Part shown: one piece after another, positions 23,107-31,320 of the stretch
Numbering within the stretch: position 1 is the first letter of the stretch
Layout of the letters: each line of letters opens with the position of its first letter
Assembly (NCBI GenBank): GCA_904387305.1
Contig: CAJFLB010000021.1
Coordinates: 1 to 32,098 of the forward strand
Direction: 5' to 3'
Source of the DNA: an uncultured Clostridia bacterium
Lineage (GTDB): Bacteria > Bacillota > Clostridia > TANB77 > CAG-508
Length of the DNA stretch: 32,098 nt
Program-made: the position numbers and the translations under genes
The notes under the pieces: generated by a model
Databases searched by the model: none
Told to the model about the DNA's origin: nothing
What the model saw: the letters and a program-made list of their open reading frames with translations, nothing else

Positions 23107-23658
23107 ATGAAAATTTTAGAAAAAATTACATTAATTATATATTCATTTATTATGTTAATAGTTGCTGTTTTGGCATGTTTATTAGTATTTGGTTGGCTAG
23201 ACACAGGAATTGTTGGAGAAATTGTGAATAGTGCACTTGCAAGTGATATATGGAGCAAAATTATATTAGGAATTAGTGTTGTATTTATATTACTTTCTAT
23301 CAAATGTATATTCTTTGGTTCAACATCAAAAGAACAAACTAATGAAAGACAAGGTGTTTTATTAGAAAATGAAAGCGGTAAATTGATGATTTCTAAAGAA
23401 ACAATAGAAAATTTAGTAAACTCTGTAGCAAAAGGTTTTGAGAGTACAGAAGACGTGACAACAAGAGTAGAGCTAGATAAAGAAAATAATGTGAAAGTAT
23501 ATGCAAACTTAGTTGTAAGTTCAGAAGCTGTGATAAAAGATTTATCAGCTAAGCTTCAAACAAGTATAAAAGATAAAATTAAGAAGGCGACAGATTTAGA
23601 GGTAAATGAAGTTAATATAACTGTTAAAAAAGTTGCTGACAAACCACAAGAGGCATAA
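23107..23658 (+). CDS. amaP: Asp23 membrane anchor protein (AmaP)
   Basis: The 183-residue product has two membrane helices (about 7-30 and 50-70). A soluble domain (about 80-178) resembling Asp23/DUF322 follows, with a Lys/Glu-rich surface and V-N-I-T-V-K near the end. This matches AmaP, which recruits Asp23 to the inner face of the membrane. The ATG follows AAGGAGAAG. It lies between asp23 and a DUF2273 gene, the usual neighbours. A structured repeat (copy 4) lies directly after its stop. Confidence 0.88.
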   Translation: MKILEKITLIIYSFIMLIVAVLACLLVFGWLDTGIVGEIVNSALASDIWSKIILGISVVFILLSIKCIFFGSTSKEQTNERQGVLLENESGKLMISKETIENLVNSVAKGFESTEDVTTRVELDKENNVKVYANLVVSSEAVIKDLSAKLQTSIKDKIKKATDLEVNEVNITVKKVADKPQEA

Positions 23659-23708
23659 GAAAGGCGTGTACTAACGAAATTAAAGATTTCGACGTACAAA
23701 TGTGAAAT
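23659..23708 (+). repeat. Structured intergenic repeat, copy 4 (after amaP)
   Basis: GAAAGGCGTG leads into outer pair TGTAC (23667-23671) with GTACA (23694-23698) and inner pair CGAAAT (23675-23680) with ATTTCG (23686-23691). ATGTGAA follows, but the second hairpin is missing. Confidence 0.75.
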
Positions 23709-23752
23709 AAATAACGCGATTTTGAGGTTGAGGTAGGAAAGGTTGTGAAAGC

Positions 23753-23956
23753 ATGAATAATTTTAAAGAGTTTTGGAATCAGTTTAGAGGAGCAATTATA
23801 GGAGTAATAATAGCAATTCTAATTTTGATTACAGGATTAGACAAATTAATACTAGCAATTGTTGTAATAGCAATAGGAGCATTTGTTGGAAATTATGTGC
23901 AAAGAAATAAAGAAGATGTAAAAGTAAAATTAAAAAATTTTATAGATAAAATGTAG
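23753..23956 (+). CDS. DUF2273 family small membrane protein
   Basis: The 67-residue protein has a short polar start (NNFKEFWNQFRG), two membrane helices with a Gly-Leu-Asp-Lys turn between them (around residues 14-30 and 33-48) and a basic tail. This size, topology and position between amaP and nusB fit the DUF2273 family found in Asp23/AmaP operons; its biochemical role is not established. The start codon has GGAAAGG upstream with 10 bases of spacing. It is translated just before nusB (spacer 12 bases). Confidence 0.82.
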   Translation: MNNFKEFWNQFRGAIIGVIIAILILITGLDKLILAIVVIAIGAFVGNYVQRNKEDVKVKLKNFIDKM

Positions 23957-23968
23957 AAGGGAATGGAT

Positions 23969-24370
23969 ATGAATAGAACAGCTATCAGAGAAAGTGCTTT
24001 TAAATTAATTTATAGTTTAGAAATACAAAAACATAATGATTTAAATGAGCAAATTGATGTATATTTTGAAAGCGAAAATATAGAAAATAAAGAAGCAAAA
24101 GAATATATAGAAGATGCAGTTTTAGGAATTGAGAATCATAAAGAAGAGATTTTAGGATTAATAGAAAGAAATTTAAAATCAGATTGGAAAATCGATCGAA
24201 TTTCTAGAATTGATTTATCTATATTAAAGTTAGCCATTTATGAAATTCAATATAAAGATATACCATTTAAGGTAGTTATTAATGAAGCAGTAGAATTGGC
24301 TAAAAAATATGGAGAAGATTCGTCAAAAAACTTTGTAAATGGAATATTGGCAAGTATTGTTAATAAATAA
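23969..24370 (+). CDS. nusB: Transcription antitermination factor NusB
   Basis: NusB, with NusE (S10), binds boxA RNA and supports antitermination of rRNA operons. From the ATG at 23969 the protein is 133 residues; an ATG two codons earlier lies too close to the GAAGGG site. Family features are the N-terminal R-x-x-A-x-x-L-I-Y, the [17 protein letters not shown] block and the [12 protein letters not shown]...FVNGILA C-terminus. It precedes xseA and xseB, a common clostridial order. Confidence 0.94.
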   Translation: MNRTAIRESAFKLIYSLEIQKHNDLNEQIDVYFESENIENKEAKEYIEDAVLGIENHKEEILGLIERNLKSDWKIDRISRIDLSILKLAIYEIQYKDIPFKVVINEAVELAKKYGEDSSKNFVNGILASIVNK

Positions 24371-24426
24371 TGTAAGGCAGGGATATGTTATGATATATCC
24401 CTAGTTTAAGTTAAAGGAAGTATGAT

Positions 24427-25620
24427 ATGAAATATGCAGAAATGGCAATTAGTGTAACAGATTTAAATAAATATATAAAAAATAAAATTGCAGATGATGA
24501 ATATTTAAGTAATATTTTAATAAAAGGTGAAATTTCTAATTTCAAACATCATTATACAGGGCATTTATATTTCACATTAAAAGATGAAAATTCTTTGATT
24601 AAATGTATTATGTTTAAATCTTATGCACAAAAATTAAATTTTGAACCAAAAGATGGTATGAAAGTATATATATTGGGGTCTGTTTCTGTATTTGAAAGAG
24701 ATGGTGTTTATCAAATTTATGCAAAAGTTATGGAGGAAGATGGACTAGGAGATTTATATACCAAATATCAAAAACTAAAAGAAGAATTAGAAAAAAAAGG
24801 ATTATTTGATCAAAGTCATAAACAAAAAATACCAATGATGCCAAAAGTAATTGGAGTATTAACTTCTCAAACGGGTTCTGTTATAAGGGATATTATTAAT
24901 GTATCAACAAGAAGAAACCCAAATGTGTATATTCGATTGTTGCCAGTACCTGTTCAAGGAGAAGGTGCAGCAGAAAAAATTGCAGAAGGAATTGAATATA
25001 TGAATAAGAACCAATTAGCAGATGTCATTATTTTAGCAAGAGGAGGAGGTTCTTTAGAAGATTTATGGCCATTTAATGAAGAAATTGTTGCACATAGTAT
25101 TTATGAGTCAAAAATTCCAATCATATCAGCAGTGGGACATGAAACAGACTTTTCAATATCTGATTTTGTGGCAGATTTAAGAGCACCAACACCATCAGCA
25201 GCTGCAGAACTTGCTGTACCAGATATATATGAGGTGAAACAAAAAATCAATACATATCAAAATCGATTAAAAATGGCATTAACTAAAAAATTAGAAATTA
25301 TGAAATTGCGATATGATAAATGTATGTCTAGTTCTGTTTTTAGAGAACCAACAAGAAGAATCCAAGAAAATTATATTAAAATTGACTCTTATGTAAAACA
25401 GTTAGAAAATCTAATTAATAAAATAAAAGAAAAAAATAAGAATAAGTATATTGAATTAGTATCAAAACTAGATACATTAAGTCCATTAAAAACCTTAACC
25501 AGAGGCTATTCTATTATCGAAAAAGATGGAAAAATTGTTAAAAGCATAACAGACTTGCAAACAGAAGATAACATTTCAATTCGATTAAAAGATGGAGAAA
25601 AACAAGCAAAAATTATATGA
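24427..25620 (+). CDS. xseA: Exodeoxyribonuclease VII large subunit
   Basis: XseA with several XseB subunits degrades single-stranded DNA in repair and recombination. The 397-residue protein is somewhat shorter than the E. coli subunit, as is common in Firmicutes. The N-terminal OB fold (about 1-105) includes ISNFKHHYTGHLYFTLKD. The catalytic region contains VIGVLTSQTGSVIRDI, ARGGGSLEDLWPFNEE and SAVGHETDFSISDFVADLRAPTPSAAAE. A coiled-coil and C-terminal SPLKTLTRGYSI follow. The start follows AAAGGAAG. xseB is 283 bases downstream rather than adjacent, because a small broken gene intervenes. Confidence 0.96.
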   Translation: MKYAEMAISVTDLNKYIKNKIADDEYLSNILIKGEISNFKHHYTGHLYFTLKDENSLIKCIMFKSYAQKLNFEPKDGMKVYILGSVSVFERDGVYQIYAKVMEEDGLGDLYTKYQKLKEELEKKGLFDQSHKQKIPMMPKVIGVLTSQTGSVIRDIINVSTRRNPNVYIRLLPVPVQGEGAAEKIAEGIEYMNKNQLADVIILARGGGSLEDLWPFNEEIVAHSIYESKIPIISAVGHETDFSISDFVADLRAPTPSAAAELAVPDIYEVKQKINTYQNRLKMALTKKLEIMKLRYDKCMSSSVFREPTRRIQENYIKIDSYVKQLENLINKIKEKNKNKYIELVSKLDTLSPLKTLTRGYSIIEKDGKIVKSITDLQTEDNISIRLKDGEKQAKII

Positions 25621-25646
25621 TTATTAAGATAAGGAGAATAAAACCA

Positions 25647-25872
25647 ATGGGAATAAAAGAAAAAGTACTAATGATAATTACTATTATATTATTAGTTATT
25701 ATGATAGGGATGGCTTGCTATAGTTTATATAGTAAACAAGAAGACACACGGAAAAAATCAAAACAGTATTAATGAAATAGATTTAAATGAAACAACAAAG
25801 ATGAATACAGTAGAAGAAACAACAAATACAGAACAAACTGAAGATATATCTACAAATACAGTTACACAATAA
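25647..25872 (+). pseudogene. Small membrane-anchored Thr-rich protein, apparently frameshifted
   Basis: ATG at 25647 follows AAGGAG with 10 bases of spacing. Frame 0 encodes 41 residues: a short basic start, one membrane helix (about 7-27) and a stop at 25770. The +1 frame is open from the GACACACGG region through to TAA at 25870 and continues with an Asn/Thr/Glu-rich tail (EETTNTEQTED). Both parts have the composition of one anchored protein of about 74 residues with an extracellular tail. A one-base indel near the ACACAC run at 25744-25749 would explain the break. It may be a recent mutation, an assembly error or a frameshift site. I recognise no family. It lies inside the xseA-xseB operon. 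Confidence 0.55.
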
Positions 25873-25903
25873 TTTAAAATATAAAAAAGGATAGGAGTCA
25901 AAC

Positions 25904-26125
25904 ATGAAAAAGAGTTTTGAAGAACAAATTCAAGAATTAGAAAAAATTATAAATGAATTGGAAAATGGAAATTTAAATTTAGATGATTCTGTTATAAAAT
26001 TTGAAGAAGGAATGAAAATTTCAAAAGAATGTAACAAAATGTTAGAAAATGCAGAAAAGAAAATAACAATATTACTAAATGATGAAAACGGCGAAAAGAA
26101 AGAAGAAAACTTTGAAACCGAATAA
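25904..26125 (+). CDS. xseB: Exodeoxyribonuclease VII small subunit
   Basis: The 73-residue helical protein has the XseB signature FEEQIQELEKIINELENGNLNLDDSV followed by a second helix (FEEGMKISKECNKMLENAEKKI) and an acidic tail. Several copies of it bind the coiled-coil of XseA. The ATG follows GGATAGGAG. It lies downstream of xseA and just before the DUF212 gene (spacer 24 bases). Confidence 0.94.
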   Translation: MKKSFEEQIQELEKIINELENGNLNLDDSVIKFEEGMKISKECNKMLENAEKKITILLNDENGEKKEENFETE

Positions 26126-26149
26126 AGTATAAGGGGGATATTTTACGGC

Positions 26150-26590
26150 ATGAATGGATTTATGCAATTTATTCAAAATAAATATATATATGTACCACTA
26201 TTATTGTGGTTTGCTATACAATTATTTAAATTATTATATGATTTGGCAAAAACAAAGAAATTTAATTTTAAAAGAATTTTAGGTGCTGGTGGAATGCCAA
26301 GTTCACATTCAGCAGTTGTTACAAGTTTGGCAACATTGATTGGAAAATATGAAGGTGTAGATACAGCTGTATTTGCTTTATCATTTGTGGTTGCATTTGT
26401 GGTTATGTATGATGCTTGTGGCGTTAGAAGAGCAGCAGGAAAACAAGCGGCTTTATTAAATAAATTAGTAGAGACACCAGGCCTTACAGGCGTACAAGTA
26501 TCAGAAAAACTAGTAGAAGTTTTAGGACATACTCCTGTGCAAGTACTTGTTGGAGCATTAATAGGTGTTGCAGCAGGATTAATTGTATAA
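26150..26590 (+). CDS. Divergent PAP2 (DUF212) membrane protein
   Basis: The 146-residue integral membrane protein has about four helices. The GGMPSSHSA motif near residue 50 and YDACGVRRAAGKQA near residue 90 are the DUF212 signature, a family distantly related to PAP2 lipid phosphatases. A phosphatase role is plausible, but I know of no firm assignment. Start codon at 26150; the upstream site AAGGGGG is about 12 bases away. It ends the asp23-xseB run. A structured repeat follows 14 bases after the stop. Confidence 0.88.
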   Translation: MNGFMQFIQNKYIYVPLLLWFAIQLFKLLYDLAKTKKFNFKRILGAGGMPSSHSAVVTSLATLIGKYEGVDTAVFALSFVVAFVVMYDACGVRRAAGKQAALLNKLVETPGLTGVQVSEKLVEVLGHTPVQVLVGALIGVAAGLIV

Positions 26591-26603
26591 AGAGGATTTA
26601 ATT

Positions 26604-26691
26604 TTTCTATACAATAAGGAAAGTGTGTTAACGAAAACAAAGATTTCGATACATAAATGTGAAGAATACTACGCAGTATTTCAAGAATATA
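26604..26691 (+). repeat. Structured intergenic repeat, copy 5 (upstream of NUDIX gene)
   Basis: TTTTCTATACAATAAGGAAAG (split over 26603-26622) leads into outer pair TGTGT (26624-26628) with ACATA (26651-26655) and inner pair CGAAA (26632-26636) with TTTCG (26644-26648). The second hairpin is AATACT-ACGC-AGTATT flanked by GTGAAG and TTCAAG. Confidence 0.75.
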
Positions 26692-26714
26692 AGAAACAAA
26701 GGAATGTATAAAAT

Positions 26715-27188
26715 ATGAAAAATTATATAAAAGATATTAGAGAAAAAATAGGACATAAACCAATCGCTATGTCTGGAGTAGGATTAATCATATGTAAAGA
26801 TAATAAAATATTATTACAAAAACGAGCAGATGATGGAAAATGGGGAATTCATGGTGGCGGAATGGAATTAGGAGAAACCTATTTAGATGCATTAAATAGA
26901 GAACTAAAAGAAGAAATGAATATAACACCAGTAAATCCAAAGTTATATGGAATATTTTCAGGAGTAAAAACACATCATGTATATCCTAATCAAGATGAGG
27001 TTTATGTTATAAATCATGTGTTCTTTTGTGAAGAATATGAAGGAGAGATACAGTTTAATGACCATGAAGTAACAGAATGCAGATGGTTTGATATACATAA
27101 TTTACCAAATACACTAATAGATTTAGATGTTTCTGTTTTAGGACATTTAAATGAATACTTAGAAAATAGACAAGTGATTGTAGATTAA
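26715..27188 (+). CDS. NUDIX hydrolase
   Basis: The 157-residue single-domain NUDIX protein hydrolyses a nucleoside diphosphate linked to another moiety; substrate unknown. The NUDIX box spans residues 48-70 (G-x5-E-x7-RELKEEMNI). All acidic metal-binding residues are present; the usual Gly near the end of the box is Asn69. The GKWGIHGGG lead-in and the ending CRWFDIHNLP fit the family of small NUDIX enzymes. The start codon has AAAGGAATG upstream. It stands between a structured repeat and the fhs gene. Confidence 0.9.
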   Translation: MKNYIKDIREKIGHKPIAMSGVGLIICKDNKILLQKRADDGKWGIHGGGMELGETYLDALNRELKEEMNITPVNPKLYGIFSGVKTHHVYPNQDEVYVINHVFFCEEYEGEIQFNDHEVTECRWFDIHNLPNTLIDLDVSVLGHLNEYLENRQVIVD

Positions 27189-27292
27189 AGAGAAAAGGGG
27201 GAATGAAAAAATATCTTTAGAAAAAATGTAGAGAAACAATAGAAAAATATCTTAAAAGAAAAAATGAAATAAATAAAAAAGGAGTGAAAAAA

Positions 27293-28954
27293 ATGACAGA
27301 TATTGAAATTGCAAGAAATACAAAATTAGACAATATCGTAGATGTCGCAAAAAAAGTTGATGTAGAGGAAGAGGATTTAGAATTATATGGAAAATATAAA
27401 GCAAAATTTTCTTCAGAGTTATATGAAAAAGTAAAGGATAGAAAAAATGGGAAGTTGATATTAGTAACAGCAATTAGTCCAACACCATTAGGAGAAGGAA
27501 AAACAACTATGTCTATTGCTATCGCTGATGGATTAAGAAAAATAAATAAAAAATCTATTTTAGCATTAAGAGAACCATCTTTAGGTCCTGTATTTGGAAT
27601 AAAAGGTGGAGCAACAGGTGGAGGAAAAGTACAAGTCGCTCCAATGGAAGATATTAATCTACATTTTACAGGAGATATTCATGCCATTACGGCTGCTAAT
27701 AATCTATTAGCAAGTTTAATTGATAACCATATTTACTTTGGAAATGAATTAAAATTTAAAGAAGTAGTTTGGAAAAGATGTGTAGACTTAAATGATAGAC
27801 AATTAAGAGTAGTAGACACAGGACTTTCAGGAGAAAGTAAAATTGTACCAAGAAGAGATAAATTTGATATAACAGTTGCTTCTGAAATTATGGCTGTTTT
27901 ATGCTTATCAGAAAATATAAAAGATTTAAAAGAAAAATTAGGAAATATCTTAATTGGATATAATGAAGAAGATAAACCAATTTATGCAAAAGATTTAAAT
28001 GCACAAGGTGCGATGGCAGTATTATTAAAAGATGCTATCAAACCAAACTTAGTACAAACTTTAGAACATACACCAGCAATCATTCATGGAGGACCATTTG
28101 CAAATATTGCTCATGGATGTAATAGTATTGTAGCAACAAAGCTTGCTTTAAAATTAGCTGATTATACAGTTACAGAAGCAGGATTTGGAGCAGATTTAGG
28201 AGCAGAAAAATTCTTAGATATTAAATGTAGAAAAGCAGGAATTAGACCAGATGCAGTTGTTATTGTTGCAACAATAAAAGCATTAAAATATCATGGTGGA
28301 ATTGAAAAAGATAAAATTCAAGAAGAAAATGTTGAAGGACTTGAAAAAGGATTAGACAATTTATATAGACATATTGCCAATATCAAAGATAAATTTGGAT
28401 TAAATGTGATTGTAGCTATTAACAGATTTAATTCTGATACAGAAGCAGAAATTGAATGCTTAAGAAAACATTTAGAAGAAAAAGGTGTAGAATTAAGTCT
28501 AGTAGAAGGATGGGCAAAAGGTGGAGAAGGTGCTATTGATATTGCTCAAAAATTAGTAAACTTAACAGAAAAAGAAGAAAACTTCCAATATATGTATGAC
28601 TTAAATGAAGGAATTCAAGAAAAAATAGAAAAAGTAGCAACAAAGATTTATGGAGCAAAAGGTGTTATATTCGAAGAAGCAGCACAAAAAGAAATAGAAA
28701 GAATTGAAAAATTGGGATATGCAAATCTTCCAGTATGTATTGCAAAAACACAATATTCTTTCTCAGATGATCCTAAAAATCTAGAATGTAAAGATGAATA
28801 CAATATTACGATTAGAGATTTAGAATTAAAAACAGGTGCAGGCTTTATTGTAGCACTTGCAGGAAAAATTATGACAATGCCAGGATTACCAAGAGTACCA
28901 GCTGCAGAAAGTATTGATATAGATGAAAATGGAGAAGTTGTAGGAATTTTCTAA
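27293..28954 (+). CDS. fhs: Formate-tetrahydrofolate ligase
   Basis: ATP-dependent ligation of formate to tetrahydrofolate gives 10-formyl-THF for purines, formyl-Met-tRNA and, in acetogens, the methyl branch of the Wood-Ljungdahl pathway. The ATG at 27293 lies eight bases after GGAG and gives 553 residues; an in-frame GTG at 27284 overlaps the ribosome binding site. The P-loop SPTPLGEGKTT spans 62-72, and REPSLGPVFGIKGGATGGG follows. The C-terminus has GKIMTMPGLPRVPAAE. The 27189-27292 spacer contains two similar A-rich stretches (AAAAATATCTT near 27206 and 27244), with no clear riboswitch. The product is the direct donor for the Fmt encoded upstream. Confidence 0.97.
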   Translation: MTDIEIARNTKLDNIVDVAKKVDVEEEDLELYGKYKAKFSSELYEKVKDRKNGKLILVTAISPTPLGEGKTTMSIAIADGLRKINKKSILALREPSLGPVFGIKGGATGGGKVQVAPMEDINLHFTGDIHAITAANNLLASLIDNHIYFGNELKFKEVVWKRCVDLNDRQLRVVDTGLSGESKIVPRRDKFDITVASEIMAVLCLSENIKDLKEKLGNILIGYNEEDKPIYAKDLNAQGAMAVLLKDAIKPNLVQTLEHTPAIIHGGPFANIAHGCNSIVATKLALKLADYTVTEAGFGADLGAEKFLDIKCRKAGIRPDAVVIVATIKALKYHGGIEKDKIQEENVEGLEKGLDNLYRHIANIKDKFGLNVIVAINRFNSDTEAEIECLRKHLEEKGVELSLVEGWAKGGEGAIDIAQKLVNLTEKEENFQYMYDLNEGIQEKIEKVATKIYGAKGVIFEEAAQKEIERIEKLGYANLPVCIAKTQYSFSDDPKNLECKDEYNITIRDLELKTGAGFIVALAGKIMTMPGLPRVPAAESIDIDENGEVVGIF

Positions 28955-28983
28955 AAGGAGTTCAATTTTGAACTTCTTTTTTT
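28954..28983 (+). terminator. Terminator after fhs
   Basis: AAGGAGTTCA pairs with TGAACTTCTT across ATTT with one wobble, and a T run follows. Confidence 0.85.
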
Positions 28984-29113
28984 GAATTATTTGGTCTGAA
29001 TTGTAATGTTATTTACAATCAAATTGTATAAAAGAACATATATTTATAGAAAAAAATATGGAAATATGATATACATATAGTAAATAGAAAAAGAAAAAGA
29101 GGAGAAAGTTATC

Positions 29114-30223
29114 ATGAAAGAAAGACATGCTGTACGTTGTTTTTTAGTTGAAAATGGAAAAGTTGTGGTAACAAAATATAAAGAGAAAAATCCAAAAGCA
29201 GGATATTATGAAATTCCAGGAGGAAAGATAGAAGAAAGGGAATATCCAAGAGATACAGCAATCAGAGAATTTAAAGAAGAAACGGGAATGAACATAAAAA
29301 ATCTGACCTATAAAGGAAAAATGACACTAGAATATCCAGATAGAAAATTTTATTTTGATCTTTTTCGAACCAATAAATATGAGGGAGTACCACAAGATTT
29401 TAAAGAAAACACTTCTCAATGGATAGAAATATCAGAATTATTAGGTAAAGAAAAACGATTAGCAATAATTTTTCTTCTAGAAAAGCCATATATTTCTTAT
29501 CTATTAGATGATAAAAATAGAATAAATACATATGCAAAAGTAGATGAAGATGAAAATATATTAGAAACGAAATTTGAAACAATTGATGATGAAATAAATC
29601 CAGAATTAAAAACATATATAGAAACAGAAATTTTTCCTTTATATGAAAGAAATGAACCATCTCATGGTATTAGCCATATTCATACAGTTATTAACAGAAG
29701 TCTGAATATTGCAAAAGAATATGAAGTGAATAAAAATATGGTATATACTGTGGCAGCTTATCATGATTTGGGGCATTACATTAATCCAAAAATACACGAG
29801 AAATTATCAGCAGATATTTTTATGAAAGATGACAAAATAAAGAAATGGTTTATGGAAGAAGAAATCCAAATTATAAAAGAAGCCATTGAAGATCATAGAG
29901 CATCAAGTAATCATGAACCGAGAAGTATATATGGAAAGATTGTTAGTACTGCTGATAGAACGATAAAAAGCATAGATGACTGTATAAAAAGAACCTATTT
30001 ATATGGTAAGAAGAATTATCCAGAGTTATCAACAAAAAAAGAGCAAATGAATAGAATATATGAACATTTAAATGATAAATATGGACCTAATGGATATGCA
30101 AAAACTTATTTGTATGATGAAGAATTTGAAATTGCAAAAAAGAAATTTATAGAAGCATTAAGTGATAAAGATGCATTTATAAAAAGAATAGAAAATGTAA
30201 TAGAAAAAATGGAGGAAAAATAA
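29114..30223 (+). CDS. NUDIX hydrolase fused to an HD-domain phosphohydrolase
   Basis: The 369-residue protein has two metal-dependent hydrolase domains. The N-terminal NUDIX domain (about 1-130) carries a complete box at residues 37-59 (G-x5-E-x7-REFKEETGM). The C-terminal part (about 160-369) is an HD domain with His184 in HGISH, His217-Asp218 in YHDLGHY and a distal Asp281 in STADRT, the usual H...HD...D metal set. The two activities could act in sequence on a nucleotide (inference). The start follows AGAGGAG. The last codons contain the GGAGG of the next NUDIX gene, whose ATG lies two bases after the stop, so the two are coupled. Confidence 0.88.
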   Translation: MKERHAVRCFLVENGKVVVTKYKEKNPKAGYYEIPGGKIEEREYPRDTAIREFKEETGMNIKNLTYKGKMTLEYPDRKFYFDLFRTNKYEGVPQDFKENTSQWIEISELLGKEKRLAIIFLLEKPYISYLLDDKNRINTYAKVDEDENILETKFETIDDEINPELKTYIETEIFPLYERNEPSHGISHIHTVINRSLNIAKEYEVNKNMVYTVAAYHDLGHYINPKIHEKLSADIFMKDDKIKKWFMEEEIQIIKEAIEDHRASSNHEPRSIYGKIVSTADRTIKSIDDCIKRTYLYGKKNYPELSTKKEQMNRIYEHLNDKYGPNGYAKTYLYDEEFEIAKKKFIEALSDKDAFIKRIENVIEKMEEK

Positions 30224-30224
30224 A

Positions 30225-30683
30225 ATGATTTTTTCAACCCTATGTTATATAGAAAAAGATGGTAAATATTTAATGCTGCATAGAACGAAAAAGAAGAACG
30301 ATATTAATAAAGATAAATGGTTAGGTGTTGGTGGCAAATTTGAAGAAGGAGAAAGTCCAGAGGAATGCATAATAAGAGAAGTGAAAGAAGAAACTGGACT
30401 ATTACTAAAGAGTTATCAATTAAGAGGAATTGTCACTTATGTATCTAATAAATGGGAAACAGAATATATGTATGTATTTACTGCGACTGAATTTGAAGGA
30501 AATCTAATAGAATGTGATGAGGGTGATTTAGAATGGATAGAGAAAGAAAAAGTAAATACATTACCTACATGGGAAGGAGACCATATTTTTGTGGAAAAAT
30601 TACAAAAGGATAACGGATTTTTCTCTGGAAAATTTGAATATGATGGAGAAAAACTAATAAAGTATAATTTAAAAGAGTATTAA
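30225..30683 (+). CDS. MutT-type NUDIX hydrolase (possible 8-oxo-dGTP diphosphatase)
   Basis: The 152-residue protein has the NUDIX box at 37-59 (G-x5-E-x7-REVKEETGL), preceded by KWLGVGGK. The W-x-G-V-G-G-K-x-E pattern is common in the group annotated as 8-oxo-dGTP diphosphatases, which clean the nucleotide pool; substrate is inferred only. The ribosome binding site GGAGG lies inside the end of the upstream NUDIX-HD gene, showing tight coupling. It is the last intact gene before a decayed stretch. Confidence 0.9.
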   Translation: MIFSTLCYIEKDGKYLMLHRTKKKNDINKDKWLGVGGKFEEGESPEECIIREVKEETGLLLKSYQLRGIVTYVSNKWETEYMYVFTATEFEGNLIECDEGDLEWIEKEKVNTLPTWEGDHIFVEKLQKDNGFFSGKFEYDGEKLIKYNLKEY

Positions 30684-30696
30684 AAGAGTGTTTTAT

Positions 30697-31046
30697 ATGA
30701 GTCAATATATAAAAAATTACCAGAAGAACCAACATTTAGAAAAGAAGGATTTAATGGATATTGTTATCCATTAGAAAATTCAAATATGAGTATTACATTA
30801 GAGGATTCTTATCAAAAACATGATACCTATTGCACAAATGTAAAAAAGCCATCTATATATTATGTTACAGAAGGAGAAGGAAAATTTATCATTAATCATA
30901 AAGAGTATGAAGTAAAAAAAGGAGATATTGTAGAAATTCCTGCAAGTATAGAATTTACATATGTTGGAAGGATGAAGCTTTTATTTATTAGTGTACCTGC
31001 TTATACAAATGAAGATTTTGTGGACGGAAGATTAAATGAAGGTTAA
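30697..31046 (+). pseudogene. Cupin-domain protein with an N-terminal frameshift
   Basis: A cupin fold is evident in frame from 30714: YVTEGEGKFIINHKEYEVKKGDIVEIPA is the typical first cupin motif region, followed by a second strand block up to 31046. The matching start is in another frame. ATG 30697 encodes MSQYIK and would continue into KLPEEPTFRKEGFNGY only if one A were added to the A6 run at 30711-30716. A downstream ATG at 30786 in the correct frame lacks a good ribosome binding site and would drop about 30 conserved-looking residues. Either a homopolymer indel or a real pseudogene. Substrate unknown; similar cupins bind a metal and small ligands. Confidence 0.6.
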
Positions 31047-31047
31047 A

Positions 31048-31277
31048 GTGGATATTTATTATGAGATACAAATACAACCTTTTTTTAATAAGATTGATTT
31101 TTTAGAAAATGAAAAAACAGCAAATTTTATGACAGAAGCAAGTTAGGTAAAGGAAAAAGAATGATTTTAGGACCAGGACCAGTTACAGCACACGAAATGG
31201 ATGAACACATTTCAATCAAGTCATTGAGATTGTTAGTTGAACAATATAAAGAATTAATTGAAAAAATTTGTAACTAA
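31048..31277 (+). pseudogene. Remnant of a peptidase M20-type hydrolase (C-terminal end only)
   Basis: One frame reads from 31048 through FFNKIDFLENEKTANFM to a TAG at 31138. Another continues KLGKGKRMILGPGPVTAHEMDEHI and a helical end to TAA 31275. The G-P-G-P-V-T-A-H-E motif and the following K-S-L-x-x-L-V-E-Q-Y-K are characteristic of the C-terminus of M20 family amidohydrolases (ArgE/DapE type). Only about 75 residues remain, broken by a frameshift, and the catalytic N-terminal part is absent. It follows the cupin directly. Confidence 0.6.
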
Positions 31278-31285
31278 TAGATGAT

Positions 31286-31319
31286 AAAAAATACTAAGTA
31301 TTAAAACTTAGTATTTTTT
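31286..31319. terminator. Bidirectional terminator
   Basis: Perfect 14-bp stem AAAAAATACTAAGT/ACTTAGTATTTTTT with a 6-base loop. It can end transcripts from both sides (the M20 remnant and the M14 remnant). Confidence 0.9.
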
Positions 31320-31320
31320 G

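Noticed and set aside
26173..26640. A 155-codon minus-strand frame
   Set aside because: It is the shadow of the DUF212 gene and the following repeat; no ribosome binding site.
2349..26691. A CRISPR array
   Set aside because: The dispersed repeats are kilobases apart and not regularly spaced; there are no spacers and no cas genes.
27204..27221. A five-codon leader peptide before fhs
   Set aside because: The ATG after GGGGGA is followed by a stop after five codons, with no attenuator structure; it is probably chance in A-rich DNA.
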